Made by a program: the position numbers and the translations under genes | Notes under the pieces: generated by a model | Told to the model about the DNA's origin: nothing | What the model saw: only the letters and a program-made list of their open reading frames with translations | Databases searched by the model: none | Shown: positions 1 through 9,553 of the stretch, in pieces | Position numbering within the stretch: position 1 is the stretch's first letter | Layout of the letters: every line of letters begins with the position of its first letter | Assembly: GCF_000003605.2 (NCBI RefSeq) | Contig: NW_003135348.1 | Span: forward strand, 1-19,594 | Direction of reading: 5' to 3' | DNA: 19,594 nucleotides | Source of the DNA: Saccoglossus kowalevskii | Lineage: Eukaryota > Hemichordata > Enteropneusta > Harrimaniidae

Positions 1-537
1 TCACCGTGATGTTTTCATTTTCCAATCTCGGTTGATATCTTTTTGTTTGTTTACATGGCAGCATGTATCTTTAAAAGTAAACTGATTTTTCGCGACTTTG
101 AACCTTATACGTGACCTGGTTATTGTTAGACACGGTTGGCTTGATAAGTTAACGCAACCTCCGGCGCAATTAAAGCAGCAACCGGAAATACGAACACGCA
201 TTATTCTGATAGAGTAAGATGAATAGGTTGTAACCTGAGCCTTCTGCTTTGTGTTGGACCGGCGCCGACTAATTTGTAACTAGACCAGGTCCTTTACTAT
301 TCAAAAATATATCGACTAACAGATATGTGTTTAAATTCGCGTGTGTTTTCTTGGGAAATCTACTTTGAAAAGACGCCGTGTAGATTTTGTAATTGTGTCC
401 TAAATAAATGAAAACATGTATATTGTTGAAACTTAAAACTTAGATATATTATCAAATTCAATGTAACTTCCCGAGTATTGAATCACGCATATTTAAAAAA
501 TATAGATGGAAGTGTGGCTTAAACAACGAACATTGGT
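1..537. other. Upstream DNA, no gene seen
   Basis: No coding exon, RNA gene or clear repeat recognised. Short open frames on both strands lack protein-like sequence. Confidence 0.4.
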
Positions 538-825
538 TTAATGGGATGGTGGTTGTCGCGCCACGCACGTGCGAGATATGGGTCACATATAATGGTGGAT
601 TTGAACTATTGCGCAAACCACAGTCCCTCTTTTACCCCCATGCTAAACCAACGAGTACAGACTGAGACCAAGAAGGTATCACTGGTGTTAATTGGTACAA
701 GTTGCGCCCAGGTTAAAACTCCTACTCATGATTTCATTAAAATGAGCGCATTGGATTGTGGGAAAATCGATGTTTATCAACACATAATTTCGCACATGCG
801 CGGCGCGACGACCACCTCCCTTTAA
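538..825 (+). mobile_element. MITE copy 1 with TTAA ends
   Basis: A 288-bp element is bounded by TTAA at 538-541 and 822-825. Its ends are imperfect inverted repeats of about 37 bp: GGTGGTTGTCGCGCCACGC on the left pairs with the reverse complement of GCGCGGCGCGACGACCACC on the right. It has no coding capacity. A diverged copy in the same orientation is at 1640-1898. The shared inner block reads GAGCGCATTGGATTGTGGGA. TTAA is the target site of piggyBac-type transposons, although the ends do not start CCC as classical piggyBac ends do, so the superfamily is uncertain. Confidence 0.7.
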
Positions 826-1440
826 CATGAGAGCAAGCACAGGAAAAACAATATTGTTTGTTGAAAATCCAACAGTCATTTATCACAATTTATCACGTCT
901 CGTACTAAAAAGCAAAACCTTGAAATATTAGTACATCATCCAACATAGTACATTTTTGTAAATAGACCGCAAGCACAGTATCACGCGTGCATGTTACATC
1001 ACAAAACGGTATGCGCGCGCATGCGAAACGCCGTATCTTCGACTTCCGGGAAAGTGGTCTATTGTCGAACGCTGGTGGCGCTTATACTACACGATGATTG
1101 AATCAATATATCTAGTGATTTTTAACATTTGATTTCTGAAGGTCGGCACAAAATAAAATGCCGCAATACGCGTTTTATATAAGTCGAAGCAAACTCTTTG
1201 ACGTAATAATTACGTAAAGTAATAAACATTTCTGTTTGGTTGTGTGTTTTTTTTGTCATTTTGGAAAAAGAAAATCTCTCGAAACATAATTGTTATTGAC
1301 AGACAAACACATTCCAAGCATCTACTGATTATTGGCGTTGGTGGCGTGCTTACGTCATTCCAAATCAGACGCGCTAAGCCGAGATCAAAAACAAAATTGA
1401 CGATGTGGAATTTTGAAACTTGGTCTCTCATATGCATTTT

Positions 1441-1570
1441 GCATGACCCCCAAAAGGTCACACATCCTGGTACATTCTTGAGGCAAAAAGTTATTTTTCA
1501 CCACCAGATTTAAATACATATCACTGAAGTTAAAAAAGAATCAGGATGTATGACCTTTTAGGGGTCATGC
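1441..1570. repeat. 130-bp inverted repeat (hairpin or small MITE)
   Basis: The arms are 1441-1469 and 1542-1570, 29 nt each, with two mismatches. The left arm starts GCATGACCCCCAAAAGGTCA and the right arm ends GACCTTTTAGGGGTCATGC. The 72-nt spacer is AT-rich with no ORF. The structure is a foldback element; no clear target duplication was seen. Confidence 0.6.
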
Positions 1571-1639
1571 ATCATAGTGTTGATCTGTATTGTATAGTAT
1601 TGATTATTTAACATTTATAGTGCCTGAAAACTAATGATT

Positions 1640-1898
1640 TTAATGGGCGGTAGTCGTCGCCAAGCATGCGCGAGGTATGCGTCTCATATAAACAAAGATA
1701 GCGACTTATGATGACGAGTATAAACTGAGACGTTTACAAGCTTTAATTAGGTATTTTTTTGGTGATTAGAAGGTATCGAAAGAGTCGGTTGCCCAGGTCA
1801 AACCTCATACTTGCGATTTCCATTAGAAGAGCGCATTGGATTGTGGGAAAATCAATGTTTGTCAACACATGCGCAGCGCGACGACCATTGCGCTTTAA
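1640..1898 (+). mobile_element. MITE copy 2 with TTAA ends
   Basis: A 259-bp element is bounded by TTAA at 1640-1643 and 1895-1898. It aligns with the 538-825 element at both ends and over an inner block of 26 identical bases (1830-1855 region, GCGCATTGGATTGTGGGAAA). The ends are CpG-rich inverted repeats (GTCGTCGC on the left, GCGCGACGAC on the right). It is more diverged and shorter than copy 1 in the middle. Confidence 0.65.
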
Positions 1899-1944
1899 TC
1901 CTTATGCAGACATACATTTCAGGTCTGACTATGATTAGAAAATC

Positions 1945-1964
1945 AATATATATATATATATATA
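1945..1964. repeat. (TA)n microsatellite
   Basis: A short run of alternating AT lies just after the second TTAA MITE. Confidence 0.7.
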
Positions 1965-2126
1965 CTAATATAGATTTATGTCTAATATATGTGAAATATG
2001 TCTAATATTTGATGGAAGAAGAGGGGGTTAGCTAAAAACGATAATTTGCGGTAGTTTTACTACCATCACCCTGTTCAGAATTCTCTGAATAATAATAACT
2101 GTAATAATATGTATACAGTATACAGT

Positions 2127-2143
2127 AAAAAAAAAAAAAAAAA
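2127..2143. repeat. poly(A) run
   Basis: A 17-A homopolymer follows GTATACAGTATACAGT, itself a GTATACA/TATACAG duplication. No retroelement body was recognised beside it. Confidence 0.7.
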
Positions 2144-2435
2144 TATACAATAATTCTAAAGCTGGGTGTTTCAATCAATTCTTTACAAGTAGTTTCAGGA
2201 TGGTATGTCAAGGCAGTTTTGTTCTTTACATTCGACCGACGTGAAATATTTGAAACCCAAATTTAGTTTGGACCATACGGTATAATCTTTACTTTTACCT
2301 GAAATGACCGTATTGTTACGTGTGTACCCGGGCGTTCACATAAAACAACGCATACAATGATCTGCCGTGAGTCTTTATGTCACACAATGGACGCAGGAAT
2401 GTGTGTTAGCCTACTCCAAGGAATGGAGGAACTGT

Positions 2436-2541
2436 GTCTAAAGTGTATTATATCCATTCCTTTTTCTTTGGTTCGGGGCAAATTAATTGGTCTAAAGTGT
2501 ATTATATCCATTCTTTTTTCTTTGGTTCGGGGCAAATTAAT
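2436..2541. repeat. 54-bp tandem duplication (two copies)
   Basis: Unit 1 (2436-2489) and unit 2 (from 2490) both start GTCTAAAGTGTATTATATCC and contain TTTGGTTCGGGGCAAATTAA. They differ by about one C/T change. Since 54 is a multiple of three the duplication keeps a reading frame open, but the translated sequence does not look like a protein, so this is treated as non-coding. Confidence 0.85.
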
Positions 2542-3138
2542 TCAGAGCACCCACGTGACCCATTTTAAACTCGACACGCCTGTGACGTCATACAATAGAT
2601 GCGATTATTCCTATTGATATGTAAATGATGTGCTCCCCAGTCGTCATGGTATCTGTTTGTATAGCAGCCGGATATTTATTTTATTGTTTTGTAGTCACAC
2701 AAATCTTGATGCGATATCTCAATTAAAGTAACGCGAGTCTGTTCGGGCTGCCAAGAAACTACTTAAAGTGTCATGGCCCAGAATCGACGACACGCTACAG
2801 GTTTTCAGGGCTAACACTCATTGTAGATACCACAGAGAGGCGCTAGAGTTACAACAATGAATTCGATTATTATGAATTGCGTCTTTATTCATAGTCATAT
2901 AAATAATATATTTTCAAATTACTGTTTTATTATGAATCCATGCTGGAATAATATAACCCATCAGTCAATCCATCGTTTGCGGAATCCTACAAAGAGTTCT
3001 TTTCCCAGCGTTCTCAAGGCATCACGACGACGCACTCACAGGAACCGTGACTACCTCCGCGCCCGATATCGTTTCACCTAAAGCTCAAGACGCGACAACC
3101 CAATGCGATCCCCTAAGTACTTATCCGTTTACTCTGTA
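2542..3138. other. Upstream intergenic DNA, no gene seen
   Basis: No coding exon is supportable. There is an E-box CACGTGAC at 2552-2559 and a full CRE palindrome TGACGTCA at 2583-2590, only 24 bp apart. These could mark a regulatory element but are short enough to occur by chance. Confidence 0.3.
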
Positions 3139-3163
3139 CTCAGACTAGTAATACTAGTCTGAG
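3139..3163. repeat. Perfect 12-bp inverted repeat with 1-nt centre
   Basis: CTCAGACTAGTA is followed by A and then its exact reverse complement, giving a 25-nt near-perfect palindrome. No gene borders it. Confidence 0.85.
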
Positions 3164-4472
3164 CTCTGTATTAGGACCATGACGGAAGAAATAAACGACG
3201 TCGATTCGAGCATTACTTTAAACGCATTGATTATTTACTGAATTTAATAAATTCGCCGTCATTTTCGCTGCATCGTACGAATCGTGCAGTTTCGCGAACT
3301 CCGATGCAAGTATAAGCCCACGATGGCCAAATAAACGGGCCCTGAGTTGGCGAAGATTTGTTTTCACTGATAACGAGTGAATTCAACTAAATTGGTATAA
3401 CAACAGAACTTGTTTCGAAGTTCGCGGGCAAATCCAGGAATTTAAAATCCAGTGTATACACCAAAATATCAAAATAGTGAATTAAATCCAAATGTTTATA
3501 CTATCATGGGACAGGAAAGTTCCATATTTGTTCATCGCCATGAGGTGATAAAAACGAACACACGTCAGAGGTCAGGACTGGTCTTTCTGTAGTGGTTGCA
3601 GTTTCCGCCATCGCCACCAAGACTACGCCTCCGTTTATTTACGTTATCTTCAACGCAATTCACCTCTTAAAAAACGATAACAATTTCCGTTTTCGACTTT
3701 GTGAAATTCTTTCGTTTTTATGCAGAAAAATACAGTATTTTTACTAAGTAAGTCCATATTTATTAAAGTTATTGTTCACACATGAGTTGTTGAACACACT
3801 ACATAGTTTGTAATTTTATTCAGCTTCTTTCAGTCATAATTCAAGACAAATAGAAGGCAAATATATAGAGAATTACTTTTTTTCTGTAACATTCTTGTGT
3901 TGCATATGGAAATACATTTCGTTATGACTTATACTTAATATAATTTTCTGAATTATCTTGTAAAAATCTATTTTTTCAGTTTTTTTTTGTCGAAAACGGG
4001 AAGTCTTTATCGCAGTGTTTCTTGCTCTCGAATTCCTGTGACAAAAAAAAGTAACACGATAGTTAAAACTTCTTTTGAAAGCACTTACAATTTGTATTAA
4101 AGTAAAAAATGTTTCATTCGATTTATCACCGAAATAAAAATGGAAATTACATCGTTTAGTGGCACCGATCACTACCTCAGTGTCGTCCGGTCACGTGATG
4201 GTTTGGAGTTTCCTGATAATAACCATGATATCACTTATGGGATATGCCTGCCAGTTTGAATAAAATCGACGGAAGTTAAACACATGTTTGTAAATGTTTA
4301 TTGTCCACATACATGCTATTTTAAGGATGTACTATGTATGTCATGCTCAGGCCCTGGTTTGTTATATAATGTCGGTATTTTTGTCCCAGGATGCACTTGG
4401 TAGTTTCTGTCAAAATAATCAAATAATATGTGATGTGTAGATTGCATAGCATAAACATATTTTTTGTATCGC

Positions 4473-4506
4473 GGTAACCCAGTTTTCGCGGTAACCCGGT
4501 TTTCGA
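4473..4506. repeat. 17-bp tandem duplication
   Basis: CGCGGTAACCCAGTTTT is followed directly by CGCGGTAACCCGGTTTT, with one difference between the copies. Function unknown. Confidence 0.7.
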
Positions 4507-4813
4507 TATTTATACTCTCACATAATATTTTATTTTATTAAAAACAACAAACAAGAGACTGTATGCAAATCCATATAAGCATCATACTATATAATATGGA
4601 CACTGTGGTCTGTAAACCAACAATGGTTTACAACATAATTTATAGATTTTGTCAACTTGAACGGTCAATAGAACTCAGTCTGAGAACTGATTAGCCCAAC
4701 TAAAATACACCGTAGTACTACAGGAAAATGTGAACCGCCAATGCCCCAAAAAACTGGGTTTGACTTGTTCGAATGCCCTGCAATCACTGAATTTTTTTCG
4801 CGGGACAGTATCT

Positions 4814-4826
4814 GGGGGGGGGGGGG
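4814..4826. repeat. G13 homopolymer
   Basis: Thirteen consecutive G residues follow TATCT. The run is prone to length polymorphism and sequencing error. Confidence 0.8.
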
Positions 4827-5676
4827 TTAAAAATTTATATCATGTTGTTTTTCGACATTTCTTTAAATGTATTGTCAATATGATATATTATACTCAATAC
4901 GCACACCGCCATTCCATACGACAATATAATTTTGCAATCCGTGTACGATTGAATTCGTAATTTGAGACAATGCGCTCTTTCGCTGGACGAGGTCGACAAA
5001 CTGATCTATATTTACTAGTATATATATATCAAACACAATAGCGTAACATTAAATCGGAAGTTTTAGCGGTTTTATTGTTGATTCATTGTGGTTTGGCTTC
5101 TATACGTTCTGATTGATACGAGGTGACCACAACAATGGCCAAATTCGCACACTGGTTAGCTAATCATGACGACTACAATAGCAGCGTAGATGTGACGAGG
5201 TGTGCCTTAAATCTTCCCACAGGCCCAAGCGTCGATTGATTGGCCGCATACCAATCACTGTATGTCATTTCTAAAACTGTTCTTCCGGTGCTTCTTGTTC
5301 CTACTCCTCGTCTTCACCACGTGTTACTTCACGAAACAGTATATTGCCTCATCGTTTTTTAGGGGAGAGGGGTAAATATTACGACAAGTATTGACTAACT
5401 TCTCCATCAAATTGAAATATTCACATTAATCGAAGGTAACTAAGCGGTATTGAGGGTACCATTCGGTCATAGCAGTTGATACCTTTACCCCTCGGGACAC
5501 ATAAAAATCACCCCCAGGCTTCACTCCATGATGGTATGAGCCAACTACTAATCGATGTCGTAATTTTTTCCCGACTGAGAATACATAAAGAAGTCGGAAT
5601 TGCTCCGAGCTATCATATTTTCATCGCTTGTAATATCGCTGATACCCCCTGCCATTAGCGGCATCAAACTCACAAC

Positions 5677-5696
5677 GCGGCAATAGATTTTGCCGC
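5677..5696. repeat. Small hairpin GCGGCAA/TTGCCGC
   Basis: A 7-bp perfect stem with a 6-nt loop (TAGATT) sits in non-coding DNA. A related GCGGCATCAAA lies 20 bp upstream of it, so this may be a remnant of a repeat. Confidence 0.5.
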
Positions 5697-6978
5697 ATCA
5701 AATGGCTCTCTTGAGATGTACGCGCCGGACTAAAGAGTAACATATTAATAATTACCGATTCATATGCCTACTAATGGACCGGATTCATATCCTGATCTCA
5801 CTCATTCCCCTCTTTGTTGTCACGTCTTATATTTAAAATGACAGGTGACACTCATTAAAAAGAACCGACCTGTGAGTTTCCGTCAACTTGTCAACGGAAT
5901 TAGATTTTTAAAAGTTCTTTTTGATAATAAACAAATCACAGGTATCAATAGTATGACAGTTGATTAGGGAAAGAAAAAAAAATAATATTGTTCTTCTTCG
6001 TAGAGTAGTTTAAAATCTGACAATGAATAACATGATAAATCACAATAATCAGTTAATAGGAGTGCCTATCACATGAAACATGTGTTACTAGTACATGTAT
6101 TTCAATCGACGGTAGTTGTATTTTGTTCAAGGCTCGACAAACTGTTGTTCATTGTTTGTTTAATCATAGACTTTAAAAACAGTTCTCTGAAGTATATGGT
6201 TTAATTTCCCACTTGCTTGACTCTGCTAGAGGGTCTGTGGTTGCATATTCTCAGTTTCCCGTTTCATGGCGAGGCTATTTTTTTTTTTTTGAATACTGAG
6301 CTAAAATGGGGGAAATTTGAGACAAGTGCACTCTGGAATGCTTTAGAAGGAAAAAAACGTCCGAGGCGCATAGTTCAAAATGATGCGCGCGGAAACGAGA
6401 AACAGAGATATTTTTTTTTCTCAGCCTTACTATTATGTATTTTTTAATCGTTGTCATTTGTTCTACTGCGTAGGTTGGACCAATAATGTAATTTGCTTGA
6501 TTATTCCGGTGGTTGCAGTAGCGAGTTTTATTTTGTTAAATAAGTAAACAGTTATCACAATAGCCTGTTTAAATCGACGATTGTTTGGTTCAACCGCAGC
6601 TATTGGAACGCGGGAGGTTTTATTTAGCGGCTTTGTGCACCCAGCAAATAATTTCTGGTATGTGTGTTTCGTGACCTTAATTCTCAGGTCGTAACATGAC
6701 ATTGCCCCTAAACTGAACTCCGCATCTTTTCGTGTGAATGCACACCTGAATAACATTGGTACGCTCTATTCTATAGCCGTTGGACAAGTCGAGACGTGAA
6801 TGTTCAGGAGATACCATTTAATTCGGGGGGCTGGAAGCTACTAGGAGCGTACTCACCGAAGTGACCCACATTCATTACTTACCTCACGTGTCTGTTTGTA
6901 TTTCGGAGAATTGAATTGAAATTGTTGAGGGTCACGCCAATGTCAACCAATCAGATACTATGTCACGGCGAACCCATT

Positions 6979-7007
6979 CCATATACGGCAACCGTTTCCA
7001 TATATGG
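6979..7007 (+). promoter_or_regulatory. Candidate pair of CArG boxes (SRF sites)
   Basis: CCATATATGG at 6998-7007 fits CC(A/T)6GG exactly. CCATATACGG at 6979-6988 fits with one change. The copies sit in a 19-bp direct repeat, both followed by CAAC. An ETS-like CCGGAA lies about 120 bp downstream. Binding is inferred from motif match only. Confidence 0.35.
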
Positions 7008-7187
7008 CAACAACTTAGTGCGCGAGTGCAAAAAAAAGACAAGTCGGTAAATCTTCGGGTAGCTAAAACACAATACTATCCCATGTTTTGTTGTGCGTGG
7101 GTGGCAGTAATTGTCCGCCTACGTAGACCGGAAAGAAACAAAAATGTCCAAAGAGAGACTGTGTAAAGCAATATGAATGAATGAATT

Positions 7188-7195
7188 ATGCAAAT
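7188..7195 (+). promoter_or_regulatory. Octamer motif ATGCAAAT
   Basis: A perfect POU-factor octamer match in otherwise featureless DNA. A second match is at 4563-4570. Function not shown. Confidence 0.2.
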
Positions 7196-7404
7196 CAAAT
7201 AAATCTTAAACGAAGATTTCAGAGTGCTTACCTATACTACCGTTTATACCATCAGCACCCATTTATGTCATACCTGTTGAACGGCAGTGAAACGGATATA
7301 CGTAAACAGGCCGTGGATGGTATCAAGTTGGCCAGAGCTGTTTAACTTATTCGAGTTTTCGCATTGCATTTATACCGTCCTGTTAGAAAGTAACATGCGC
7401 CTCG

Positions 7405-7412
7405 GTAAGTAT
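7405..7412 (+). other. Candidate 5' splice donor of a 5' UTR exon
   Basis: CTCG/GTAAGTAT is the best donor-like sequence I found in the upstream few kilobases on the plus strand. It could end a non-coding first exon joined to the acceptor at 9316, as vertebrate IRF-1 has a non-coding exon 1. It is a weak single-signal call. Confidence 0.2.
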
Positions 7413-7603
7413 ACAGCCCGGCATATATACTGGGTCAGCATTCAAAAACTGCACTTCGTAGTCGTGTGTTTTAATACTACAATTGTGCCACTAATTGAAT
7501 TATGTTGTAGTTGAAAAAAGAAAAAATCAATTACAAATCGATTCTGTATGTTTGCTGTTAGCTTCTACTGTTCAACAACAACCGAAGTTTGTCATTATAA
7601 CCC

Positions 7604-7614
7604 AAGATGGCGCC
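7604..7614 (+). promoter_or_regulatory. YY1-like site AAGATGGCGCC
   Basis: Matches the AAGATGGCG core often found near transcription starts. A second copy in the opposite orientation (CGCCATCTT) is at 9231-9239, about 80 bp before the first coding exon. Confidence 0.3.
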
Positions 7615-7990
7615 GAATCTACAGTAACTACAACGCCGGATTATTAACGCGTTTTGTCCGAATTTTCTCCGCAGGTGAAACAATTCCGTATATTAACAAT
7701 GAGGGTTTAAACTGCAAATTCAGCGATTTTGGAGACCCGGGCCTATCTATTTTAATCCTTCGCCGAAACATGACTCATCAAACCTTAGCATGTCGCATGT
7801 ACAGCCCACGATAGTTTACCAACTTTGAAGTCTGCTTTTCACACAAATCTCCAACTCCCATACCCGTATATTCAACATCTGAACGTCTATTAATCCCGTT
7901 ATCCAACTCATCAGCGAGTTCAGTGATAAGTCAAAAATATTGAGCGCTATCTACTGCAATGCTTGCCACGTGTTTACCTGTACTTCACCA

Positions 7991-8088
7991 GGGGGAAATC
8001 CCCTTACAATTCCCCTAAGTTGGTGGATGTGACGTCACAGATTGCGGTGCGCGTTACTTATTAACAGTGATGTTTTGATTATATAAAT
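7991..8088 (+). promoter_or_regulatory. Candidate promoter: kappaB site, CRE, TATA-like box
   Basis: GGGGGAAATCCCC at 7991-8003 contains a perfect kappaB match (GGGAAATCCC). TGACGTCA at 8030-8037 is a full CRE, and TATAAAT lies at 8082-8088. A GAS-like TTCGCCGAA lies upstream at 7759-7767. Vertebrate IRF-1 is driven by kappaB and GAS elements, so this group is a reasonable candidate for the IRF promoter, about 1.2 kb before the first coding exon. The matching 5' UTR exon is not identified. Confidence 0.3.
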
Positions 8089-9200
8089 TGATTGGTTTAA
8101 ATATGTGTTATTATCTAACCACGGCACGAGAAATGACGCGTTTAAGGGCAACCTTTTATGGCAATCAAAGGTGTACTATCCGGACATCATCTTTAATTTA
8201 TAGCCGCAATTTCATTGCCGTGTCCTGTTTTGTTTTCAAAACAATTAATTGTGTTTGATAAAAATGAGTCGAGAGATATCTCATGTCGCAATGTTTATTT
8301 CTTTTATTCGCGAGGGTACAAAAATGAGTCATTCGCTCCGCTAGTTGAAACACGTCTTCGTCTATTGCACGAGAGTTTCGCAACGCACAGTGTATAGGTG
8401 AATCATAGCAGGTCACATGTCCACAACACTGATCTATGAATGGCCCAGGCGTATGTATGCAGTCTTTTTTTAATACAATTTCAAATTGTACTCGCCTAGC
8501 CGTTTGTGTGTCCGCGATTCAGAGGTAGGGAGAGATTTCATGTGGTGTGCTTTATTTCCATAGCGGGCCGGATACGATACTGGACTTCGTGTGTTCATTG
8601 ATTGTCCAAGCGTTGGTTCATATTTTTTTATTCATGTAGGTTTTGTTGTTCAAGTTAATAGCGTTATCAGAGAAGCCGGTGTGAGTGTGTGTATATGTGC
8701 CTGTAACTGTGTATTCGAGTCTATTTCGATGAATCCATTAACGAGCTAATTAAAATAGAAATTTCCTACTTTCAAACAAGATTTGTGAATTAAAACATTA
8801 GATGGCACTATCACCGAGTCGTAAACCTGCATATTCAAACACTTTTTTTTTACACATTGGTACTGTCGGTTATTTTAAACAAATATTTAATCCCTGTTAA
8901 TTCAATTGATGAAAGTCATCGATCACGCCTACCCTACCAAGTCACAGTGAAATAGGGAACCTTGTTGCCCCATCTAACCTATATATTTAATTATGTTTCA
9001 ACGTTGACATTGAATACATATCAATTACATGGACGGATGCCCCTATGTACGTGGACAAGTTATTTTACATGTTGCCATAACAAATCGTTACTAAGCCCAT
9101 GGTTGTTATAGCAATGGTTCAGAAAAAAACACATATAAAATTCACGAAAATGTCACCCGATATTCGAGGCTTGCCTGAGAGTATATTGGATTTGCAATTT

Positions 9201-9214
9201 GTTGCTACGGCAAC
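9201..9214 (+). promoter_or_regulatory. RFX X-box
   Basis: GTTGCTACGGCAAC is the reverse complement of GTTGCC-GT-AGCAAC, a full X-box half-site pair with 2-nt spacing. It lies about 105 bp upstream of the first coding exon's acceptor and 17 bp before a YY1-like CGCCATCTT. Confidence 0.4.
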
Positions 9215-9321
9215 CATTCACAAATCTAGTCGCCATCTTGTGCGGTGAAGAAACTGTTTTTGTTTGGAATCGATCATAGAATTTAATATATGTTTTTTGC
9301 GTATTTCCCAACCCAGAAGGA

Positions 9322-9553
9322 ATGCCATATATGCCTGTCCAGATGCCGAGCAACGAGAACTCCCAGAAAACCACGGAGAGGCTCCGTATGAGGCCGTGGC
9401 TCGAACAACAACTCACATCCGAGACGATTCCGGGACTGAAATGGTTCGACAAAGAAAAGGGATTGTTCAAAATACCATGGAAACACGCCGCACGCCATGG
9501 CTGGGATAAAGATAGGGACGCATGCTTGTTTATGCATTGGGCGATACATACTG
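9322..9553 (+). CDS. IRF: IRF coding exon 1: N-terminal half of DNA-binding domain
   Basis: The exon encodes residues 1-77 plus the first base of codon 78. The acceptor AG lies at 9315-9316 (acccag), so the exon starts at 9317 with a five-base leader before ATG at 9322. The first ATG is chosen because a G sits at -3 and because vertebrate IRF-1 also starts MP shortly before its RMRPWLE motif; here about 15 extra residues precede that motif. Visible motifs are RMRPWLE (22-28), IPGLKWF (36-42), [12 protein letters not shown] (51-62) and [12 protein letters not shown] (67-78). W53, H55 and W73 correspond to DNA-contact or core residues in IRF-1. The donor is G/GTAAGT at 9554. The split in the IHTG glycine matches my recollection of the usual IRF family intron position. 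Confidence 0.95.

Larger units (their letters stand above)
3164..6977. other. Upstream non-coding region, no gene seen
   Basis: Apart from the listed repeats I see no coding exon on either strand. Open frames here are short and lack domain-like sequence. E-box-like CACGTG occurs at about 4192, 5319 and 6886, and an octamer-type ATGCAAAT at 4563-4570. It could be intergenic DNA or a long first intron of the IRF gene. Confidence 0.4.

Noticed and set aside
541-825. 94-codon open frame
   Set aside because: It coincides exactly with the TTAA MITE and its inverted ends; the translation shows no protein-like pattern.
2357-2617. 86-codon frame with an internal 18-residue repeat
   Set aside because: The repeat is the 54-bp tandem duplication; no family resemblance and no splice support.
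3873-4172. 99-codon minus-strand frame
   Set aside because: AT-rich, low-complexity translation with no recognised domain or neighbouring exons.
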